From contig NZ_CP126268.1 in the NCBI RefSeq assembly GCF_003234795.2, positions 1,488,001 through 1,552,000 on the forward strand: a DNA stretch of 64,000 nt, written 5' to 3'. This stretch comes from Curtobacterium sp. MCLR17_032. Lineage in GTDB: Bacteria; Actinomycetota; Actinomycetes; Actinomycetales; Microbacteriaceae. Both the position numbers and the translations under genes were made by a program. This document shows positions 7,916 to 17,214 of this stretch, piece after piece; position 1 is the stretch's first letter; the number at the start of each line of letters is the position of its first letter. Below the pieces are notes generated by a model. It had not been told where the DNA came from. It made no database searches and saw nothing but the letters and a program-made list of their open reading frames with translations.

Positions 7916-10492
7916 TCAGACCGCCGACAGCACCCCGTCCACTCCCTCCGAGGCCGACACGACGACCGCGAAGTCCCCGTCCGCCACACGCTGCCCCGCC
8001 GCGAGCCACACGACGTTCCGGGCACCCGGCTGCGGCACGAACGAGGTCGCACCTGCCCCACCGCTCCCGCTGACCAGCACCGTCACGTCGTCCAACCCGC
8101 TCGACCCTCGGTACCAGGACGTCGGCATGTCGACCTGCACGGCATGCCCCGCACCCTCGAGCGCCGCCACGAGGGCGGTCACGTCGGCGGTCCGGCTCCC
8201 GTCGTGCTTCACCGCGACCCGGTGGCCCGTGGCACCCGGCGCACGGACCACGACCGGCCGCGACGAGCGCACCATCACGGCGTGCCCCTTCGGCAGCCCC
8301 GGTTCGACGCCGAGGTACCGCAGCCCGGCGTCCTCGTACCGCGCCGCCGCGTCGGCCGCCGGCCAGCGCCCGCGCCACCGCTCGTCGAACACGCGGCGGT
8401 TCTCGATCCGTGCGTCGTCGCGGCCGGGGGTCCGGCTCTCGTGGTGGACGACGACGGAGGCCGGTTCGACGACGAACGCCGCACCCGGTTCCGCCGCCGC
8501 GACGGCACGGAGGCACAGGTCGACGTCCTCCAGCCCGTTCGCGTACACCGGGTCGAAGCCGTGCCAGCGGATCAGGTCCTCGGCCCGGAACGCCGCGGCG
8601 GCTGCGGTGATCGCCGTGAACCGCCGGGAGGCCGTGGTCCGGAACGCACGGTCGGCGTCGTACCGCGGGTGGTCGCCCAGGAAGTGCCAGGGCAGCACCT
8701 TGTCGCCACCGGAGACGGTGCCGGCGGCCTGGACGACCCCGTCCGGGTAGACGAGGAGCGGTTGGACGCCGAGGACGGTCGGGTCCTCGAGCGCGGCGAC
8801 GAGGGGCCGGAGCCAGCCGGACGTCACCTCGGTGTCGTTGTTGAGCATCACGACGGTCGCGCCGGTGCTGCGGGCGAGCCCGAGGTCACTGCCGAGCGCG
8901 AAGTTCCGGTTGCGGTCCTCCCGCTGCAGCACCACACGCGGGTCGCCGCGGAACCAGGCGTCGAGCACGGCGGACACCGAGCGGGGGGAGCCGTTGTCGA
9001 CGACCACCACCTCGACGTCGTCGCCGTCGTGGTCCGCGGCGCCGAGCACGGTGTCGACGGCGCGGCGGGTCATCGTCCAGTCGCGGAACACCGGCATCAC
9101 GATCGACACCCGGCCACGGACCCGGTCGGGTGCGGCGGCGGCGAGGGCGTCCCAGTCGATCCGGTGTCGGGCGAGCGCGACCTCCTGCCAGGAGGCCGGC
9201 TGCCCCGACGACAGGCGGCGGGGGTCACGGACGTTGTCGTAGTCCACGCCGATCACCGGGACGTACTCGGGGACGGCCGCGTGCTCGGCGATGCGGAGCA
9301 GCCACTCCCAGTCGATCCAGCGCCGCAGGTCCTCGGCGAACGGCCCGACGGCGTCGGCGACGTCACGACGGACGACCAGCGCGTTGAGGTCGATGAAGTT
9401 GCCGGCGAGCAGGTCCTCGGCGGTGCCGTCCTCGCCCCGGAACGTCTCGACCGGTGCGGTGGCGTCGTCGGCGTTGTTCGCCCCGACCATCCGGAGGCCG
9501 GTGTGCACGCCGGGCGCGTCACCGTCGAGCAGGGCGGCGAGGGCTGCGCTGAGGTGCTGCGGCCGCCAGGTGTTGTCGGCGTCCAGGAAGGCGATGAACG
9601 CCCCCGTGGCGGCGGCCAGACCGGTGTTGCGTGCCGCGGCGGCTCCGCCGTTCTCCCGCTCCAGCAGCCTGATACGCGCGTCGCCACCGGCACGGGCACG
9701 GACGACGTCGACGGTGTCGTCACCCGAGCCGTCGTCGACGACCAGGAGCTCCCAGACGCCGTGCTCCTGGGCGAGGACGGAGTCGATCGCCGCTCCGACG
9801 ACGTCGGCGCGTCGGTGGACCGGCAGCACGATCGAGACGAGCGGCTGCTCGGCGTCGCGGCGGGCGTTCCCCCGCGGGTAGCGGGCAGCCAGGTCGAGCG
9901 TCTCCGGCCCGTCCCAGGTCGACCGGTAGCGTCGCCGGGTCCGGTGCTGCGCGGCCGCGAAGTCCCGCGCACCCTGCAGGGCTGCGGTGCGTGCGGCTCC
10001 CCAGGTCGGGGCCGGTCCGCGACGGCCGGGAGGCACGGGGAGCGCCGTCTCGTCGGTCGCGCCCCGCAGGAAGCGGCGGAGCGCCTCCAACGTCGAGGCC
10101 GGACGGTCGGCCGCCGGCACCGAGGCGGCGTACACGCCGGCATCGAAGAGCGGCCCGGTCTGGAAGAGCTCCGGCCCCTCCTGGTGCAGGGCGTCGTACC
10201 AGGACATCGCGGGCACGGGCTGGTGTTCGCGCATCCACTCGTGCTCGACGAGCGGACTGAGCGACAGGCCGCGCTGCCCGTCGTTGTGGACGTAGAACGC
10301 GATCGCCTCGTCGTCGGAGGCGAACGCCCGGCCGGTCTGCGCCTCGAGGTACGCGCGGTCGAGCACACCGAACTCGGCGATGCGTCGGGCCCAGCGGTCG
10401 AGCCGGTCGGTGACGGTCAGCGGCTTCTCGGGCCCCCGCAGCTGTCGGGCGAACCGCCGGGCGACCCGGCCGATGCCCCCTCGGTCGGCCAT
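7916..10492 (-). CDS. large glycosyltransferase with two GT2 domains
   Basis: An 858-aa protein. Residues 1-210 resemble the accessory region in front of many polysaccharide-assembly glycosyltransferases (SDDEAIAFYVHNDGQRG near 60-75). The first GT2 domain begins at LVSIVLPVHRR (218), with VVDDGSGDD and the metal site FLDADN near 302-307. The second begins at VSIVMPVFRDW (462), with VVVDNGS and LNNDTE near 550-555. About 200 further residues end without a recognisable domain, so the end may be shortened. Two active sites suggest sequential transfer or alternating linkages on one glycan. Its ATG overlaps the upstream gene's TGA (TGATG), so translation is coupled. Confidence 0.87.
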   Translation of the reverse strand: MADRGGIGRVARRFARQLRGPEKPLTVTDRLDRWARRIAEFGVLDRAYLEAQTGRAFASDDEAIAFYVHNDGQRGLSLSPLVEHEWMREHQPVPAMSWYDALHQEGPELFQTGPLFDAGVYAASVPAADRPASTLEALRRFLRGATDETALPVPPGRRGPAPTWGAARTAALQGARDFAAAQHRTRRRYRSTWDGPETLDLAARYPRGNARRDAEQPLVSIVLPVHRRADVVGAAIDSVLAQEHGVWELLVVDDGSGDDTVDVVRARAGGDARIRLLERENGGAAAARNTGLAAATGAFIAFLDADNTWRPQHLSAALAALLDGDAPGVHTGLRMVGANNADDATAPVETFRGEDGTAEDLLAGNFIDLNALVVRRDVADAVGPFAEDLRRWIDWEWLLRIAEHAAVPEYVPVIGVDYDNVRDPRRLSSGQPASWQEVALARHRIDWDALAAAAPDRVRGRVSIVMPVFRDWTMTRRAVDTVLGAADHDGDDVEVVVVDNGSPRSVSAVLDAWFRGDPRVVLQREDRNRNFALGSDLGLARSTGATVVMLNNDTEVTSGWLRPLVAALEDPTVLGVQPLLVYPDGVVQAAGTVSGGDKVLPWHFLGDHPRYDADRAFRTTASRRFTAITAAAAAFRAEDLIRWHGFDPVYANGLEDVDLCLRAVAAAEPGAAFVVEPASVVVHHESRTPGRDDARIENRRVFDERWRGRWPAADAAARYEDAGLRYLGVEPGLPKGHAVMVRSSRPVVVRAPGATGHRVAVKHDGSRTADVTALVAALEGAGHAVQVDMPTSWYRGSSGLDDVTVLVSGSGGAGATSFVPQPGARNVVWLAAGQRVADGDFAVVVSASEGVDGVLSAV

Positions 10493-11931
10493 CAGCGGCG
10501 ACCCGGCAGACGCGCGGCGACCTTGGCGATCGCCTGACCGGTGCGGAACGACCGGCTGCCGCGCAGCTCGTCGAGTTCACGGCGCAGGCGTGCGACCTCA
10601 TCGGAGGCGCGGTCCGCAGCGACGTCGGCCGCGGTGACGTCGAGGGGCAGCAGGGTCGCCCACCGTTCCTCGAGCGCTGCCGACCGGTCCGCCAGCGGTG
10701 CGGCGACCCGGGCATCGACACCTGCTCGCGCCGCGGCGAGCCCGCCGGGCGCGACGACCTCGGCGAAGCGGTCGACGACGGCCGCGACGGTGTCGGCTCC
10801 GGTCCGGTGGGCCCGCGAGGACCAGGGCACCGCCGGGGGAGCGGACCGCACGACGACCAGGTGCAGGGCGCGTCGGTTCGCCACGACGACCTCGGCGGGC
10901 GTCGGGTCCACGAGCACGGCGACGGTCACCAGGTCGTCGGGCGAGGCCTCCTCGGTCGCGACGGTCCACGTGGCCGGAGCCGACGTACCGGCGGGGAGCC
11001 GGGCCTCCACGGCGAAGCCGTCCGCGAAGGCCGCGTCGACCTCGGCGACCAGGGCACCCGGGTCGGCGACGTGCCGGAGGTCCACCGCGAGACGCGGGGC
11101 CGACCCGCTCGGCACGAGTGCGTCGGCGAACCGCTCGGTCGCGGTCATCCCGTGACGCTGGTACGCGGCCACCGCGTCCGGCAGGAACGGGTACCGCCGT
11201 TCCAACTCACGCTGGTGCGCGGCACGCAGGGCGGTGCGGTTGCCGGAGAAGCTCTTGCCGCCCGCGTGCAGGACGAGCGCCCCGTTCGCGATCTTCGCCA
11301 GCCACCCGTGCTCGGCGAGGCGCAGGCAGTAGTCGTTCTCCTCGCCGTACCCGGGGGCGAACGCCTCGTCGAAGAGCCCGTGCTCGGTGACCAGCTCGCG
11401 ACGGGTCAGGAAGCAGAACCCCATCGCGACCGGCATCACCTGCGACACCGGCAACAGCGGGGCCAGCGCACCCCAGACCGTGCGCGTGCGGGCCTCGGTG
11501 CGGGCAGCGCCACGGTTCGTCAGACGGTAGGGGATGCTCGCGATCGTCGCGTTGTCACTCCGGGCCGTGACGACACCGGTGTGCTCCTCGTCGAGGACCG
11601 CGAGCATCGCGTCGAGGAACCCCGCGGTCGGCACCGCGTCGCTGTTGAGCAGCAGGACCGCGTCACCACCCGTGTCGAGCTCCGTCACCGCACGGTTGCA
11701 CGTGCCGACGAAGCCCAGGTTGTGATCATTGCGCTCGTACCGGAACCCGGGGCGCTCGCCGATGCGGTCCAGCAGGGCGCGTTCGATGGCGTCCGCGTCC
11801 GGGCCGCAGTCGTTGACGAGGAGCACCCGGTGCACCGTGGTGTCGAGGTGTTCGAGCAGGCCGTCCACGCAGCGCAGCAGCGACTCGAGGTCGCCGTACA
11901 CGGGGACGACGACGAGGGTGGTGTGGGTCAT
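10492..11931 (-). CDS. glycosyltransferase family 2 protein
   Basis: A 479-aa GT2 enzyme, probably rhamnosyltransferase-like. TTLVVVPVYGD at residues 4-14, LLVNDCG near 37-43, HNLGFVGTCN near 70-79 and LLNSD at 94-98 form the nucleotide-sugar site. GYGEENDYCLR is the acceptor-side EExD-like loop. After about residue 300 a poorly conserved region ends in a basic helical tail (RLRRELDELRGSRSFRTGQ) common in actinobacterial surface glycosyltransferases. The ATG overlaps the preceding stop in ATGA at 11928-11931, indicating coupling with the WsaF-type gene. Confidence 0.87.
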   Translation of the reverse strand: MTHTTLVVVPVYGDLESLLRCVDGLLEHLDTTVHRVLLVNDCGPDADAIERALLDRIGERPGFRYERNDHNLGFVGTCNRAVTELDTGGDAVLLLNSDAVPTAGFLDAMLAVLDEEHTGVVTARSDNATIASIPYRLTNRGAARTEARTRTVWGALAPLLPVSQVMPVAMGFCFLTRRELVTEHGLFDEAFAPGYGEENDYCLRLAEHGWLAKIANGALVLHAGGKSFSGNRTALRAAHQRELERRYPFLPDAVAAYQRHGMTATERFADALVPSGSAPRLAVDLRHVADPGALVAEVDAAFADGFAVEARLPAGTSAPATWTVATEEASPDDLVTVAVLVDPTPAEVVVANRRALHLVVVRSAPPAVPWSSRAHRTGADTVAAVVDRFAEVVAPGGLAAARAGVDARVAAPLADRSAALEERWATLLPLDVTAADVAADRASDEVARLRRELDELRGSRSFRTGQAIAKVAARLPGRR

Positions 11932-13340
11932 CGGTCCTGTTCCTCGGTCTCGGGTGCGGCGCCCGGGGCTGCTGTGTCCGGGGCGGCTGTGTCCAGTGCG
12001 GTGCCGAGGGCGTCGACGGCGGCGTCGAGCGGGCCGCCGAGGGCGCCGTCGGCGAGCGGGACGAACCCGGTGGGGCCCTCCGCGGCGGCGCGCCGGACGG
12101 CGTCGGCCACGGCGAGCCCGAGCGAGCGGGCATCGGTGGGCACGGCCTGGAGGTTCGGGTGCAGCCCGGCGCGCGTGCCCCGGAACTCGTTGGTCACGAC
12201 CCGTGCCCCGGAGATCGCGCCGTCGAACGGCGGGTGGCTCGGGTGCGGACTGTGCTGCAGCGACAGCACCACCCCGGTGGAGGCGATGAAGCGGAAGTAG
12301 TCGTCCCACGGCATCGTGCCGTGCGACACGAGCTTGACGGCACCGACGCCGCCGTCGAGGTCGACGTCCGCGTGCTGCTCGCCGGCGGAGTGGAACTCGA
12401 CGCGGAGGCCGTCCTCGGCGAGCTCCTGCACGGCGATCCGCAGTGCGGCGACGCCGAGACGGAAGAGGTTGCGGTGCTTGCTCGGCCGACCGTAGAAGAG
12501 GACGCGGACGACCCCGCCGTCCTCGGCCACCGGGCGTCGGGCGGCGGCGACCCGCTCGAGCAGGTCGACGTCCAGGTGCGGGGCGAACGTGGCGGTCGGG
12601 GCCACGTCGATGCCCTCGACGTCCGCCAGGTAGCGACGCAGGGGTTCGGAGTTCACGAGCATCCGGAAGCCGGCGCGGTAGGTCGAGGCAGCCACGGCGT
12701 AGTCCGTCGACCAGGCGCTGAAGCCCGGTTCGTAGTCCTGCACGAGGTACACGACGCGCTCGCGGTCGACGACGCCGGCGGTCGCGGCGACGTCGAGCGG
12801 GTGCGCCGTCTTCCAGTGCGTCGCCAGCCAGGTGTCCTGCGTCCCGAACACGGTGTCCAGGACGTCCTCGCGGCGGACCACGCGCACGCCCGGGCGACCG
12901 TCGACCCGGGTCCCGGGGAACCGGTCGGCGACGAGGGCCTCGGCCGCGGCCGCGCTGTTGCCGGGCGTCGTCCAGCGGACCATGACGACCCGGACCCGTC
13001 GTCCCAGGCGGTCCCCGAGGGCGATCGCGACGGCGAGGGCGGTCTGCACGCCCGCGAAGGCGGCACCGTCGCGCAGCTCGTCGACGACGAGCACGACCTC
13101 GGGCTCCCGGTCCGCGGTACGGATGCCGGCCAGGGCCAGGCTCGTCTCGACCAGGCCCTCGTACGGACGTGCCGCGCGTGGCGCACGGTCGCGCTCCCGG
13201 CGCGCGACCCCGACGTCCACCCGGGAGGCGGTCCGGCCGAGCCGCTCCCGGACGTCGTTGCGGTAGTGGCCGTCACGGGCGTAGCGCTCGTTCACACGGA
13301 CGAGGTCGGCGACCAGCCGACGAGCCTTCTCGAAGTTCAT
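11928..13340 (-). CDS. WsaF-type (rhamnosyltransferase-like) GT4 glycosyltransferase
   Basis: A 470-aa GT-B enzyme. Diagnostic stretches are WLATHWKTAH near 195-204, VYLVQDYEPGFSAWSTDYA near 221-239 and FYGRPSKHRN near 304-313. The QDYEP and A-W-x-TA patterns belong to the WsaF family, whose founding member adds rhamnose in an S-layer glycan. Donor specificity here is not proven. The C-terminal tail is alanine-, proline- and acidic-rich. It is the first gene of a three-gene coupled run. ATG 13340 has a minus-strand TAACGT box 8 nt upstream, divergent from hisD. Confidence 0.83.
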   Translation of the reverse strand: MNFEKARRLVADLVRVNERYARDGHYRNDVRERLGRTASRVDVGVARRERDRAPRAARPYEGLVETSLALAGIRTADREPEVVLVVDELRDGAAFAGVQTALAVAIALGDRLGRRVRVVMVRWTTPGNSAAAAEALVADRFPGTRVDGRPGVRVVRREDVLDTVFGTQDTWLATHWKTAHPLDVAATAGVVDRERVVYLVQDYEPGFSAWSTDYAVAASTYRAGFRMLVNSEPLRRYLADVEGIDVAPTATFAPHLDVDLLERVAAARRPVAEDGGVVRVLFYGRPSKHRNLFRLGVAALRIAVQELAEDGLRVEFHSAGEQHADVDLDGGVGAVKLVSHGTMPWDDYFRFIASTGVVLSLQHSPHPSHPPFDGAISGARVVTNEFRGTRAGLHPNLQAVPTDARSLGLAVADAVRRAAAEGPTGFVPLADGALGGPLDAAVDALGTALDTAAPDTAAPGAAPETEEQDR

Positions 13341-13348
13341 CGATGCTC

Positions 13349-13354
13349 ACGTTA
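13349..13354 (-). promoter_or_regulatory. putative -10 box (TAACGT) for the glycosyltransferase run
   Basis: Minus-strand TAACGT ends 8 nt before the ATG at 13340. It lies back to back with the hisD promoter in a 79-bp divergent gap. Confidence 0.4.
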
Positions 13355-13403
13355 CCGGGAGGGCGGTCGACCCGGCGGACCGGCCCCGTCCGGGCGCGAT
13401 CAC

Positions 13404-13409
13404 TAGACT
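13404..13409 (+). promoter_or_regulatory. putative -10 box (TAGACT) for hisD
   Basis: TAGACT ends 10 nt before the first ATG of hisD at 13420. A GGAG within the interval may or may not be transcribed. Confidence 0.4.
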
Positions 13410-13419
13410 CGGAGCCCTC

Positions 13420-14727
13420 ATGATGCAGCGAATCGACCTCCGTGGCGGGCTCCCCGGCCGCGCCGAACTCCTCCGACTCATGCCGCGTGCCGAGGGCGAC
13501 GTCGGGCATGCGGTGGACGCCGCACGGGTACTCGTCGACGACGTCCGCGACCGTGGGGCCGAGGCGCTCCGCGAGCAGGCCGAACGGTTCGACGGGGGAG
13601 CGCCGGAGCACGTCCGGGTGCCCGCTGCCGAGATCGACGCCGCGGTCGCCGGTCTCACCCCCGAACTCCGCGCCGCGCTCGACGAGGCGATCCGCCGCGT
13701 CCGCGCCGCGAGCGCCGCGCAGGTGCCGTCGCCGTCCGTGACCACGCTCGCCGACGGCGCCGAGGTCCACCAGCGGTGGCAGCCGATGCGCCGTGTCGGG
13801 CTCTACGTCCCCGGCGGCAAGGCCGTCTACCCGTCGAGCGTCGTCATGAACGTCGTCCCCGCGCAGGTCGCCGGCGTCGGGTCGATCGCCCTCGTGTCCC
13901 CGCCGCAGCGCGACCACGGCGGCGCGGTGCACCCGACGATCCTCGCCGCGGCCGGGCTCCTCGGCGTCCAGGAGGTCTACGCGATGGGCGGTGCCGGCGC
14001 GGTCGGTGCCCTGGCCCACGGCGTGGCGGAGATCGGCCTCGAGCCCGTCGACCTGGTCACCGGTCCGGGCAACAACTACGTCGCCGCCGCCAAGCGCCTG
14101 GTGCGCGGCATCGTCGGCATCGACTCCGAAGCGGGTGCCTCGGAGATCCTCGTGATCGCCGACGACACCGCCGACGCCGGCAACGTCGCGGCCGACCTCA
14201 TCAGCCAGGCCGAGCACGACGAGCAGGCCGGCAGTGTCCTCGTCACCACGTCCGAGGCGTTCGCCGATGCGGTCGAGGCGGCGATCCCGGAACGGACGGC
14301 GGTGCTCGGGACGGCTGCGCGCCTCCAGACCGCCCTGGACGGGCCGCAGTCCGCGATCGTCCTGGTGGACTCGCTGACCGACGCCGCGACCGTCAGCAAC
14401 GCCTACGGGCCGGAGCACCTCGAGATCCAGACCGTCGACGACGACGCGGTGCTCGCCGACATCGACGCCGCGGGCGCGGTGTTCGTCGGTCCGAGCACGC
14501 CGGTCAGCCTGGGGGACTACCTCGCGGGGTCGAACCACGTCCTGCCGACCGGCGGCCAGGCACGGTTCGGGTCCGGGCTGTCCGCGTCGACGTTCCTCCG
14601 CCCGCAGCAGGTGATCCGGTACACCGCGGCCGCCCTGGCCGAGGTCGCCCCGCACATCGTCGCGCTCTCCACGGAAGAGCAGCTGCCGGCGCACGGGGCC
14701 GCCGTGTCCGAGCGCACGAACCGCTAG
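13420..14727 (+). CDS. hisD: histidinol dehydrogenase
   Basis: HisD, 435 aa, the normal family length. It catalyses the last two steps of histidine synthesis, two NAD-dependent oxidations of L-histidinol to L-histidine at a zinc site in the cytoplasm. Visible are VPGGKAVYPSS (130-140), GPGNNYVAAAKR (215-226), SEAGASEILVIADD (236-249), the zinc ligands in QAEHD (263-267), and YGPEHLE with the catalytic Glu-His pair. Two ATG codons stand in tandem; the first is used. No other his gene follows. nrdR begins 12 bp downstream with its own -10 box over the hisD stop codon. Confidence 0.97.
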   Translation: MMQRIDLRGGLPGRAELLRLMPRAEGDVGHAVDAARVLVDDVRDRGAEALREQAERFDGGAPEHVRVPAAEIDAAVAGLTPELRAALDEAIRRVRAASAAQVPSPSVTTLADGAEVHQRWQPMRRVGLYVPGGKAVYPSSVVMNVVPAQVAGVGSIALVSPPQRDHGGAVHPTILAAAGLLGVQEVYAMGGAGAVGALAHGVAEIGLEPVDLVTGPGNNYVAAAKRLVRGIVGIDSEAGASEILVIADDTADAGNVAADLISQAEHDEQAGSVLVTTSEAFADAVEAAIPERTAVLGTAARLQTALDGPQSAIVLVDSLTDAATVSNAYGPEHLEIQTVDDDAVLADIDAAGAVFVGPSTPVSLGDYLAGSNHVLPTGGQARFGSGLSASTFLRPQQVIRYTAAALAEVAPHIVALSTEEQLPAHGAAVSERTNR

Positions 14728-14730
14728 CCT
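14725..14730 (+). promoter_or_regulatory. putative -10 box (TAGCCT) overlapping the hisD stop, for nrdR
   Basis: TAGCCT contains the hisD stop codon TAG and ends 9 nt before the nrdR ATG at 14740. A GAGGG sequence also lies in the gap, so initiation could use either a leaderless start or that ribosome site. Confidence 0.35.
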
Positions 14731-14739
14731 GAGGGCGCC

Positions 14740-15231
14740 ATGTTCTGCCCTTTCTGCCGCCACCCGGACTCCCGTGTCGTCGACTCCCGGACGAGCGACG
14801 ACGGAACCTCCATCCGCCGACGCCGCCAGTGCCCGAACTGTGGACGGCGGTTCTCGACGACCGAGACGGCGTCGTTGAACGTGGTCAAGCGCAACGGCGT
14901 CCTCGAGCCGTTCAGCCGAGAGAAGATCATCTCCGGCGTGCGGAAGGCCTGCCAGGGCCGGCCCGTCACCGACTCGGACCTGGCGGTGCTCGCGCAGCGG
15001 GTCGAGGAGATCGTCCGGTCCTCCGGCGCGAGCCAGATCGAGGCGAACGACATCGGCCTGGCGATCCTCAGCCCGCTCCGCGAACTCGACGAGGTCGCCT
15101 ACCTGCGGTACGCCAGCGTCTACCAGGCCTTCGACTCGCTCGAGGACTTCGAGGACGCCATCGGCCAGCTCCGCATCGACCACCACGGGGTCGCCGGCGC
15201 CGACCGGACCGCGGACGGCGCGGGCGCGTGA
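14740..15231 (+). CDS. nrdR: transcriptional repressor NrdR
   Basis: NrdR, 163 aa, regulator of ribonucleotide reductase genes in response to ATP/dATP. The N-terminal zinc ribbon uses C3, C6, C31 and C34, with basic RRRRQ between the pairs for DNA contact. An ATP-cone domain follows ([16 protein letters not shown], about residues 48-138). The C-terminus is short and acidic. No NrdR-box pair or nrd gene is visible in this window, so its targets lie elsewhere. Its stop overlaps the pyrD GTG (GTGA), so the two are translated together. Confidence 0.95.
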   Translation: MFCPFCRHPDSRVVDSRTSDDGTSIRRRRQCPNCGRRFSTTETASLNVVKRNGVLEPFSREKIISGVRKACQGRPVTDSDLAVLAQRVEEIVRSSGASQIEANDIGLAILSPLRELDEVAYLRYASVYQAFDSLEDFEDAIGQLRIDHHGVAGADRTADGAGA

Positions 15232-16295
15232 GCGGCGTCGAGTCCCTGGTCCGCGCCGGGTACGGGGTCGTCTTCCGGAACGTCTTCGCGAAGATGGACC
15301 CGGAGCGCGCCCACCACCTGGCGTTCAGCGTGATCCGTCTCCTGCCGCACGTTCCCTTCCTCGGCGGGGTCGTCGAGCGGTACGCCCGCCCCTCGGCCGA
15401 GGACGGCATCACCACGATGGGGATCCACTTCCCGTCCCGCTTCGGCCTGGCTGCCGGGTTCGACAAGGACGCCCGCGCCATCGCCGGACTCGGGGTCCTG
15501 GGCTTCGGCCACGTCGAGGTCGGCACCATCACGGCACGCGCGCAACCGGGCAACGAACGGCCCCGGCTGTTCCGGCTCATCGCCGACCGGGCGCTCGTCA
15601 ACCGGATGGGCTTCAACAACCACGGCGCCGTCAAGGCCGCCGGGCGCCTCGAACGCGCCCGCCGCAACCCGGGCCGCCCGGTCATCGGCGTGAACATCGG
15701 CAAGAGCCGCGTCGTGTCCGTCGAGGACGCGGTCGAGGACTACCTCGAGTCCACCCGGCTGCTCGCCCCCTTCGCCGACTACCTGGCCGTCAACGTCAGC
15801 TCGCCGAACACCCCGGGCCTCCGCGGCCTGCAGGAACTCGACCAGCTCCGTCCCCTGCTCTCAGCCGTGCACGACGCCGCGGGCCGCACCCCCGTCCTCG
15901 TGAAGATCGCACCGGACCTGACCGACGAGCAGATCGACGCCATCGCCGGACTGGCGGTCGACCTCGGGCTCGCCGGCGTCATCGCGACGAACACGACGAT
16001 CGAGCGCACCGGACTGACGACGCCCGACGCCGAGGTGCAGGCGATGGGTGCCGGGGGACTCTCCGGCGCACCGCTCGGCGCCCGGTCGCTCGAGGTCCTG
16101 CGTCGTGTCCGCGCCGCCGTCCCCGCGGGGTTCTGTGTCATCGCGGTCGGCGGGGTCACGTCCGAGGCCGACGTCCAGGCCCGGATCGCCGCCGGGGCCA
16201 CGCTGGTGCAGGGCTACACGGCGTTCCTCTACGAGGGACCGACCTGGGCGATGCGCATCAACCGGCTGCGGCGGAAGCGTCTGCGGCGTCGCTGA
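15228..16295 (+). CDS. pyrD: dihydroorotate dehydrogenase (quinone), class 2
   Basis: PyrD, 355 aa, oxidises dihydroorotate to orotate in pyrimidine synthesis and passes electrons through FMN to membrane quinone. The N-terminal extension (about 45 residues, ending near FLGGVVERY) is the class 2 membrane-docking helix pair. [20 protein letters not shown] and [10 protein letters not shown] (whose Ser is the class 2 base) are present. So are GGLSGAPL and the phosphate-binding VGGVTSEAD with ATLVQGYT. The GTG start overlaps the nrdR stop by 4 bp. Pairing with nrdR links two nucleotide-pool functions. Confidence 0.96.
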   Translation: MSGVESLVRAGYGVVFRNVFAKMDPERAHHLAFSVIRLLPHVPFLGGVVERYARPSAEDGITTMGIHFPSRFGLAAGFDKDARAIAGLGVLGFGHVEVGTITARAQPGNERPRLFRLIADRALVNRMGFNNHGAVKAAGRLERARRNPGRPVIGVNIGKSRVVSVEDAVEDYLESTRLLAPFADYLAVNVSSPNTPGLRGLQELDQLRPLLSAVHDAAGRTPVLVKIAPDLTDEQIDAIAGLAVDLGLAGVIATNTTIERTGLTTPDAEVQAMGAGGLSGAPLGARSLEVLRRVRAAVPAGFCVIAVGGVTSEADVQARIAAGATLVQGYTAFLYEGPTWAMRINRLRRKRLRRR

Positions 16296-16471
16296 GGCCG
16301 CGCCTGGCAAGTGTCCCGACGGCGGCGCGTCGGAGGTCCGGCCCGCGGTCGGCGAGACGCCTCGTCGTCCCTGGAACGCCGTGGTGTGGATGAGACGCTG
16401 CCGGATCCGGCGGCGTCGTGCGCACTCGGCGGCGTCCCGACGGGAGGTCCGTGGCGGGGCCGACACGTTCC

Positions 16472-16512
16472 TCCCGTCCGGCAGGTGGGCGGTCCCGTCC
16501 GGCAGGTGGCGG
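16472..16512. repeat. 21-bp direct duplication in the pyrD/DUF3043 gap
   Basis: The segment beginning TCCCGTCCGGCAGGTGG occurs at 16472 and again at 16493, with the trailing spacer one base shorter in the second copy. The 292-bp convergent gap 16296-16587 otherwise contains only GC-rich dyads and the terminator hairpin; I see no gene in it. Confidence 0.8.
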
Positions 16513-16543
16513 CGAGACGTGGCCCACCCCGCACACACGACGA

Positions 16544-16573
16544 AGCGCCGCCGACCCGGAGGTCGACGGCGCT
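16544..16573. terminator. terminator between pyrD and the DUF3043 gene
   Basis: AGCGCCGCCGACC (16544-16556) pairs with GGTCGACGGCGCT (16561-16573) around a CGGA loop, with one mismatch in 13 pairs. It sits 15 bp after the minus-strand gene and could serve both converging units. Confidence 0.7.
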
Positions 16574-16587
16574 CGTGACTGATGAGG

Positions 16588-17163
16588 TCAGAGGGTCGGG
16601 TGCTGCCCGCGCTTGACCTGCGGCTTCGGTAGGCGGAGGAACCGCAGCTGCCACGCCCGCGTCAGGATGTAGAGGAAGTTGCCGCGCTGGAAGTCCTGTC
16701 CGGCCGCCGTGAGCTTGCGACGCAGCATGAACCAGAGGACCGCGCAGTCGAGGACGAACAGCAGCACGAACGCCCAGACGAACAGCAGGGAGTACGAGGC
16801 GGCAGCGGTCTGTGCGGCGATGAACCCGACGAGCAGGAACAGGATGAGCACCGGCATCATGACCTCTCCCACGTTCCAGCGGGCGTCGATCGTGTTGCGG
16901 ATGAACCGGCGCTGTTCACCGCGGTCCTTCGCCGGCAGGTAGCGCTCTTCGCCGTTCGCCATGCCGACGCGGGCACGCTCGCGGTCGCTGTTGAGGCGGG
17001 TCCGCGCGGCCTTCTTGTCCGCCGGGGTGTTGCCGACGATGGGACGCTTGTTGGCGGCTTCGCGTTCGCGGCGCGACGGCGTGGGGCGACCCTTGCCGTG
17101 CGCGACGAGCTCGTCGTCGGCCGGGTTCACGGTCACGTTGGTCTTGGGGGTTGCCTTCGCCAC
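16588..17163 (-). CDS. DUF3043 family membrane protein
   Basis: A 191-aa actinobacterial protein of unknown function. The N-terminal 90 residues are charged and basic (GKGRPTPSRREREAANKRP). Two hydrophobic helices follow at roughly 101-120 and 124-147, then a basic tail (QVKRGQHPTL). The layout fits the DUF3043 family, conserved in Actinobacteria and usually next to dipeptidase and Fe-S genes, as here. The GTG start has AGGA about 7 nt upstream. It is divergent from the M20 peptidase with a 51-bp gap. Confidence 0.87.
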   Translation of the reverse strand: MAKATPKTNVTVNPADDELVAHGKGRPTPSRREREAANKRPIVGNTPADKKAARTRLNSDRERARVGMANGEERYLPAKDRGEQRRFIRNTIDARWNVGEVMMPVLILFLLVGFIAAQTAAASYSLLFVWAFVLLFVLDCAVLWFMLRRKLTAAGQDFQRGNFLYILTRAWQLRFLRLPKPQVKRGQHPTL

Positions 17164-17201
17164 GGTCGTTCCTAACGGCGCTCTGCGTGCTGGACGTCCT
17201 C

Positions 17202-17207
17202 TAGATT
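17202..17207 (+). promoter_or_regulatory. putative -10 box (TAGATT) for the M20 dipeptidase
   Basis: TAGATT ends 7 nt before the ATG at 17215, and no ribosome-binding sequence is present between them. This is one of the clearest leaderless layouts in the window. Confidence 0.5.
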
Positions 17208-17214
17208 ACCGGCC

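Noticed and set aside
16296-16587. Possible small gene between pyrD and the DUF3043 gene
   Set aside because: Open frames exist in several phases but are Arg/Gly/Pro-rich with no start signals. The region carries a short duplication and a terminator.
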